Positions 58,551 to 64,000 of a DNA stretch of 64,000 nucleotides are shown here, piece by piece. A program made the translations under genes and the position numbers. This DNA comes from Loxodes magnus (lineage: Eukaryota > Ciliophora > Karyorelictea > Loxodida > Loxodidae): positions 422,835 to 486,834 of the forward strand of contig CAMPDV010000201.1 of assembly GCA_946699065.1 (NCBI GenBank), in the 5' to 3' direction. Every line of letters begins with the position of its first letter. The first letter of the stretch is position 1. Below the pieces are notes generated by a model. The model was not told the origin of the DNA. It saw only the letters and a list, made by a program, of their open reading frames with translations, and made no database searches.

Positions 58551-59400
58551 ATGCGTAGGAGTTACCTATTTCAATAAATTTTTAGAAGAAGAATACTACA
58601 ACCAAAGACTCAGTCCAGTAGAAATGCAAGAAAATAAATCATTCAAGCATTTCTCAGATAACTGAAATAAGAATATGGTAAAAATATTGAGAATATGAAA
58701 ATCCTTCATACAGGAATAATTATTAAATTACTCAAAAATAAGGAAACACTCACACAATTCGGAAATAATTAAACATGGAAGTGTAGAAATTTTGTAATAC
58801 CAACAGAGCAAAGAAATATAGAGAAATTCTACAACATCAAGAACTACTCGATTCATTGAACACTTTACATGTAATAAAGTTTTAGCCAGGTAGAAACCCA
58901 TCTATAGCAGTACGGAAAAATAGTATTTACAGAGATCGGAACCGTAAAAGATACAAAAGGAGACAATGGGAAAATGAAAACTTATTTAGAATTGAAGGAG
59001 ATCAAAGACGCAGAAAGTATACTAAATAAGTTAGATGAAGGGGGTATAAGCACTACTTAAGTCAGTTTAGAAATCCCGTACACGTATTGTTGTATCGCCA
59101 ACCATCAATTTGAAAATGTATGAATTGTAACCAAAATGGGCTCTACTCAAATTTTTTCTTAAGTAAAAAAGCTATAAAGTAAGCAATTAAAAATGCTAAG
59201 GAAGTAAACTTGGTTGACGCATTTGGAAATCAGGAATAACATACTTAAATTTAAAGAGAAAAAGATAGTGAAAGAAAAGAAAGTGAAAAAACTAAGAAGA
59301 TTAACCTTCAAATAAAATACTACTTTTATTTCTAGCAAAGGCTACAAGTTTAAGCCATACTAAAGTTGCTTTAAAAGTGATTGACTTTAATAAATACTTA
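58551..59400 (+). CDS. RRM-type ORF1 element, orphan
   Basis: ATG at 58551 opens at least 280 codons. The segment Q-A-F-L-R-Q-L-K-Q-E-Y-G-K aligns with V-F-I-N-K-I-W-S-E-Y-G-K of LINE 1 ORF1. The RRM-like part G-K-I-V-F-T-E-I-G...K-T-Y-L-E-L-K-E-I-K-D-A aligns with V-V-Y-L-D-L-K-D-I-D-E-A. Where LINE 1 has its knuckle, only Y-C-C-I-A-N-H remains, so zinc binding is probably lost. No ORF2 follows within the next kilobase. Confidence 0.6.
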
Positions 59401-60229
59401 ACTACAAAATTAAATTAATAAAACTGAGGCGAAACGAACAGTGTCAAAAAACAGAAAGTAAAATAGGAAATATGGCAAAAAAATCTGAAACAACTAGAAA
59501 ACAGTGACAGGAAGGAAATATAATAATTGTAACAAAAAGCAAAGATAAATTTGTAATTAAAAAGATAAAAATTATACCTAGTTAAAAGATGGAAGCAATT
59601 ATTGACAAAAATGAATGATAGATAAATAGAAGTTATACATAAAGTAAAGATAAAATTATAAAAATAAATTAAAATTCTATTTATTGTAATATTGTCTTAT
59701 TTTTGTTAATAACTTTTATTTTTAAGACATCAAATTTTATTAAAAAAAACTTACTTAATTTATTAGTAATATTCACAATTAATGGAAATTATCAAAACAT
59801 TTATAAAGTTTAAGCATATTTGCAATCTTTAGTTTCTACTATCTTGTTTTATTTATATTAACCCTTATTAAGTTATTCTGATTATAATTTTCATTAAACT
59901 CATATAAAAAATTTTTTCATTCAACATATATCTAAGCTCAATATCAATTATAAATTAATAATAATATATAAAGTTATAAATAAACTAATATAGGTAATTA
60001 AGATCTTAAATCAAACGAATTAAAAAAATTTATATTAAAGATATTAGACTAACTATAATATTATTATCAAGCTAAGTTTATATTGTTTTTTATACTATAA
60101 GTTTATAACCACTATTTTTATAAACAGAAATTATTAATGTGACTTTACCTTTAATAGCTTTGTCATGAATTTACTATTTATTTTCATTTAAATTTTCTAA
60201 TTATTCTTTTTGTCTTAGTATATTATCAA
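59401..60229. other. AT-rich region, lysine-rich tail of the upstream element
   Basis: The upstream frame may continue to about 59640 as a basic tail. Beyond that nothing is recognised. Confidence 0.35.
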
Positions 60230-60492
60230 ATGAAACATCTAAGCTTCTCCATATTTGGAATCTTCTTATTAAAATATTATTTAATATTTTATTGCAAATA
60301 CATAGTCTTTCTAAAAATAAAATTCATATAAAAATGGGAAATTTAAACATCGTCAGTCAAAACTTCGACTGTTAGCGAAAGCTCTCTAACAAGTTAGGTA
60401 TATCTCTTTTGAGCTTGTCCACTCTTATTCGTGATGGCATCTAATGTGAGATTACTGCAATGCAGTTATTCACTGATTCCAGATTACCTACA
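60230..60492 (-). mobile_element. SINE family A, diverged copy
   Basis: On the minus strand the head (GTAGGTAATCTGGAATCAGT, TTAGATGCCATCACG) and the body motif AGAAGATTCC...TGGAGAAGCT are recognisable. The stem regions have changed on both sides, which suggests RNA structure is kept. The common tail is not seen. Confidence 0.65.
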
Positions 60493-60939
60493 AATTTTAA
60501 AATTATGACTTCATACATATTTTAAATAATATAATAGTCTTAATATTAGTATATGGATTGTTTATTACCAAATTATGTTTATATCTATTTATCTAAATAA
60601 TTTTAAAAGTGAAAAATTTAAAATTAAACATTTAAATTTAATTATTTGCTTACATTTTTCTGAAGTAATACAATTTAATGTTATGAATCTTTTATTTTGA
60701 TGATGATAGCAAATTAAAATTAAACTAAAATATATATTAAGTATTTAAATTAACTTATAGGAATTTAAACAAACAGATACTTAAGTTTATCTCTCATGAA
60801 CTAGAAAAATCTGAGAAAGAAACGAGATTTGATATTAAATGCAAGACAAGAAGAAGTTAGAAGAAGAAATAAATATACTAGCAATTCAAATTTTACATAC
60901 AAGTAGAAGGGTGAATTATATTAATGATTAATTAATTAA

Positions 60940-61756
60940 TATATAGTAAACTAAAAGTAATTAAAGTTTAGCATTCCCTGGATTTTCAACCAGGTTTTTG
61001 CTACCATTTTTTTAGCGTGGATGGATACCACGCCATTTTTTTTTGTGGATGGAACCACTGAGAATCTTCTGTCTTTTATAAGAATATCTTCTTCTTGTAA
61101 ATTCCCGTTTCGGTGATTCAGAGTCTGCTAAGCATTCTTAACGTTCTTTGTTGTTCTTTCATCTAAATTTATCTCCACTGATCGCAATTTTGTAATAGGT
61201 GTCACTTTGATTTGCAATAATAGCAATTTTTGATTGGTCTTTTCTTGAATCTCTTCAGAAATACTTTTTTTTCAAGTTAATCGATTCTTTGGAGTAATTC
61301 TTTATTAATCTTTTCGTCATTCTATTTTTCTTGGATGTTTGTTTATGTAGAAACTTTTTCAATAATCATATTTTGTTCTTGCTTAAAATTCGATTGAGAT
61401 TATTCATATAGTTACTATTCCGTGACTAAATTATTTTAAATCAATTGTCGTCTTATTATTAGTAGCTCGTTGTTTTAATCTTCGATAGTATTCATTAGTT
61501 CTCTTATTTTTTCCCCTTGATTGTAAATTGTTTCCTAATAATTTTGTATTATTGTTTTCATTTAGTCAATTTATATTTAGATTTCCGATTATTTTTGTAC
61601 TTTTACTGGATTCGTCTCTATTGTTCCAATTATAACTTTTCCTTCAGATGAGGAACTTGATTTATCTTCTTCTTGTTATTGTTTCTGCATTAGTTTCGCA
61701 GCTTTCCTTTTTGCGTTCTTAATTTGGTTTTTGGAAAGGCGAATAGATTATTCCAT
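60940..61756 (-). CDS. CCHC (Gag-like) ORF1 element, family A, full length
   Basis: ATG at 61756 opens about 270 codons (MEQSIRLSKNQIKNAKRKAA). A Ser/Glu acidic patch is followed by a coiled coil with E-K-I-R-E-L-M-N-T-I-E-D-Q-N-N-E-L-L. The knuckle C-Y-Y-C-K-S-K-W-H-L-L-Q-N-C has the W from TGA. The basic tail runs into the two terminal hairpins (CGTGG...CCACG and CCTGG...CCAGG), then an A/T tail with TTAATTAATTA. It is the reference for the shorter copies at 1 and 8328. Confidence 0.75.
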
Positions 61757-62214
61757 TTTTTTTTTTATATTAATTAATTAATAAAGTATATAAATTATAA
61801 ATAAAACTATGATTAATTAATGAATAATTTAACTAAAACAATAAATAAAAAGTTAAATACTTTATGGATTAAAGACTAAAATAGCACAAAATTAAAGTTA
61901 GAGAAATAAAAATTAAAATACTTAGTAAATTATTTTTTATAATTGATATTAGAATAATAAATAATAAATTAATTATAATAAATAAAATGTAATTATTTAA
62001 TAATTTTACTAATATTTATAATTAATAGATTTTATATTAATTATGATTATATCTCATTATCAACAAATAAGTTTATCTCTATATAAATAGAATATAATAT
62101 ATTTAATTATTGTACCATCTGTATTTTTAAAAGCAATTTTTATTATTTTTTATATATTTAATTACTTATAATGCTACTGAGTATTGTTTAATATTCTAAA
62201 ATTGTATAAAAGAA
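61757..62214. other. AT-rich intergenic region
   Basis: No feature supported. Confidence 0.4.
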
Positions 62215-63130
62215 AGAAAAAAGTAGAACGCTACAAGAAGAACTTTTGCAACTTTTACCAAAACAGGAATAAAAATCAGAAGCAGAAATACTTCAATTTA
62301 CGTCCTCTTAAACTGACATCTTCTTATAAAGTTCAAATTTATAAATCATAAAGATAGGAAAGGTACGTAAAGGTACGGAAATAAATTCCTGAATTTCAAA
62401 TATGACAGAGAAACCAAAGTAATTAAAGAAAATGTAAAATCTAGACAGTGCATAAATTATATTTTGGATAAAAACAATAAACATGAATTAACTAGTGCTA
62501 ATGAAATTCAATCTTCAGAAAAAAGGTCTAAATTTAAAGAAACAAAAAAATCATTCAAAAACGGAAGCAAAAAAATATATAGAATTAATCGAGACTGATG
62601 ATTTAAGAAAGAGAAATAGATGTTTTTGAATCATCTAATGGGACTAGAGCAAATAAATCGCCTAACTTGACGAAAGAGTCAAGAATTAGCACGATAACTT
62701 AAAGATCTGAAACGCGCGACAAAAAGAGTAAAAGAAGTTTCGCAAAAAATAGAAATATAAAAAGAAACAATCTTTATCCATCAGTAAAAGGTGTTTTAAA
62801 TTTGTCAAGAAGAAATGTTAATACTGCGTAAGTTGCTCATATCTCTTTAGGATTTGTTAGAAATTTAAGTTTTTATAAAGAAATTATTGAAAAGATTAAT
62901 ACAGTGAAAAAGAGTCAGAAAGAAAAAAATCAAGAACATTTTGAAAAATAAATTATCATAATGTTCTGTAACAAAACTGGAACGTCGAAAAAGGGAATAG
63001 ACTAATTTAATAGAGAGTAGATTTGAATAAAAAAAATGGAGATTGAAAATATTGAGATTTTCGAGTTTTCAATCTTACAAAAATGTATGTCCTAAACATT
63101 TTTTGAAGCATAATGAAGTATAAACTGTTT
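62215..63130 (+). pseudogene. Basic protein gene with a degenerate P-type ATPase-like motif
   Basis: The frame is protein-like from about 62580 (E-R-E-I-D-V-F-E-S-S-N-G-T-R-A-N-K). Near 62960 it reads I-M-F-C-N-K-T-G-T-S-K-K-G. P-type ATPases have D-K-T-G-T-L-T at the phosphorylation site; here the catalytic Asp is Asn, and no other ATPase motif is visible, so the match may be chance. If real, this is a dead fragment. Confidence 0.3.
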
Positions 63131-63354
63131 TTTCTGTATGAGATTGCAATTCCTTTGTAATAGAAAACTTTAATTTATCTTTGCTATAATTAAGATGATT
63201 AAAGTAAACAATTTCTTTCAGATAAAAGTATTTTATTAAATTAAACATTAAATAAATAAAGCATAAATAATTTATTAATTTATAAAAATTAAAAAATTAA
63301 AAATAGTTAAGCTTAAATTTTAAATTATTAATAAAAATAAATTTGAGTTTAAAG

Positions 63355-64000
63355 CTAAAGTTAAAGTTAAAGTTAAAAAGCTTTGTTAAAGCCTTAGTAG
63401 TCAGCCATCTGACCTATTCTATCAGCTTGTCTCCATTAATTTGTCTTGAATTCCTACTAGGCTTAGTTAGGCGGTGTAGCACTTCATTAGTGCACCATCC
63501 TTTAATATTCGGAATAGTTTTGGTCTTGCACTTAGCGCTCCTAATTATTTCTCCAAGGATTAAGATTTGAATTAAAGAATTTTTTTCTATAAATTTTTCC
63601 GCTTTATGTTGGATATATCCTAAATAGTTTTCTAAAAATATCTTATTTATTCTTTCTTTAAATTTCGCTTAGTTAGTAGCAGTATTTTCATTGGTGTTAT
63701 TTATTGCACACGTAGCATTTTATTCTTCTTTTAAACTATTATTCCTGTAATCCTTATTTAATTTAAATTTACTACTTATTTTAAATAAACGTTTACTGTT
63801 TATTTTAATTTGAGGCTTCATTTTCTATTTCCATAGGATCTGATTAATTCTGTTAAAACGAAAATGGCGTAACCTGAATTTATTATTAAATTTAAAGAAT
63901 TTTTTGTTCCAGTTTGTTTTCTATTTCTTATGATTATTAATATTGTTTCTCAATTAAAAACGTTATTAGTTTTTCTAATTTTTCTACTTTATCAGTGAGG
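63355..64000 (-). CDS. CCHC ORF1 element, family B, copy 3 (cut by window edge)
   Basis: About 97% identical by eye to 6745-7520. The knuckle is present, the N-terminus is outside the window, and the run that is broken in copy 2 is intact. The 3' end on the minus strand is (TTTAAC)n at 63379-63356. Small differences (for example TTGCACTTAGCGC) mark it as an independent copy. Confidence 0.7.

Noticed and set aside
62940-62990. Functional P-type ATPase
   Set aside because: Only one degenerate motif with Asn in place of the catalytic Asp; no other ATPase motif found.
63356-63379. Telomeric repeat
   Set aside because: The GTTAAA hexamers lie at the 3' end of family B elements in internal positions and are not G-rich telomere units.

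Overview
The window reads as nuclear DNA of a ciliate that has reassigned all three stop codons: TAA and TAG are Gln, and TGA is Trp inside genes but also appears to end genes. At about three-quarters A+T, almost every gene is invisible under the standard code. Read with the reassigned code, conserved motifs appear exactly where TGA must be Trp: GDWNA and NETW in LINE endonucleases, WADD in a reverse transcriptase, WD40 and Kelch blades, and CCHC knuckles. Two genes end cleanly on TGA. This dual use of TGA, together with 19-20 nt introns, fits a karyorelict such as Loxodes or Parduczia best; a Condylostoma-type heterotrich is the alternative. I cannot tell germline from somatic nucleus.

Host genes. 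Three paralogues of a RING / coiled-coil / ubiquitin-like gene lie at 925-2644 (+), 14228-14935 (-, 5'-truncated) and 21593-23566 (-). Others are a seven-blade WD40 gene at 37281-38343 with a broken copy at 54301-54997, a RING-Kelch gene at 56811-58205, an SPX/EXS-like gene at 16260-18640 split by a retroposon, a paralogous pair at 11735-13140 and 18690-19560, a PAS-like gene at 34103-34853, a frameshifted vWA gene at 40026-41110, and an unknown gene at 52080-53050. The centrepiece is the 3' end of the RING-UBL genes. The ubiquitin-like domain is followed by a chain of introns (mostly 23-38 nt) separated by exons of exactly three bases: about 17 such exons in copy 1, 11 in copy 2 and 26 in copy 3. 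Joining them keeps frame in all three copies, gives a related peptide ending in R-(E/Y)-W, and runs into a shared last exon (G-x-E-x-Q-F-Y-I) that ends on TGA.

Mobile DNA fills most of the rest. There are two nearly complete LINEs on the minus strand, 27190-32215 (two ORFs) and 45560-50400 (one long ORF), and a LINE 3' fragment at 5990-6560. At least ten short elements carry only a Gag-like ORF1 (coiled coil plus CCHC knuckle, or RRM) with no endonuclease or reverse transcriptase. Several SINE families are present, one derived from 5S rRNA. Heads and 3' tails are swapped between families, and one tail hairpin recurs on five different bodies and resembles the 3' end of the first LINE.

Layout. 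0-5 kb: ORF1 element, RING-UBL copy 1, SINE. 5-12 kb: LINE fragment and four ORF1 elements. 11.7-24 kb: two inverted partial copies of a multi-kb duplication with RING-UBL copies 2 and 3, plus the SPX-like gene. 24-36 kb: LINE 1, SINEs, ORF1 elements, PAS-like gene. 37-45 kb: WD40 and vWA genes, SINEs. 45.5-50.4 kb: LINE 2. 52-58 kb: unknown gene, WD40 copy, RING-Kelch gene. 58-64 kb: RRM-type ORF1, SINE, and CCHC elements. Boundaries of unspliced or decayed regions are approximate because stops are not marked by a dedicated codon.
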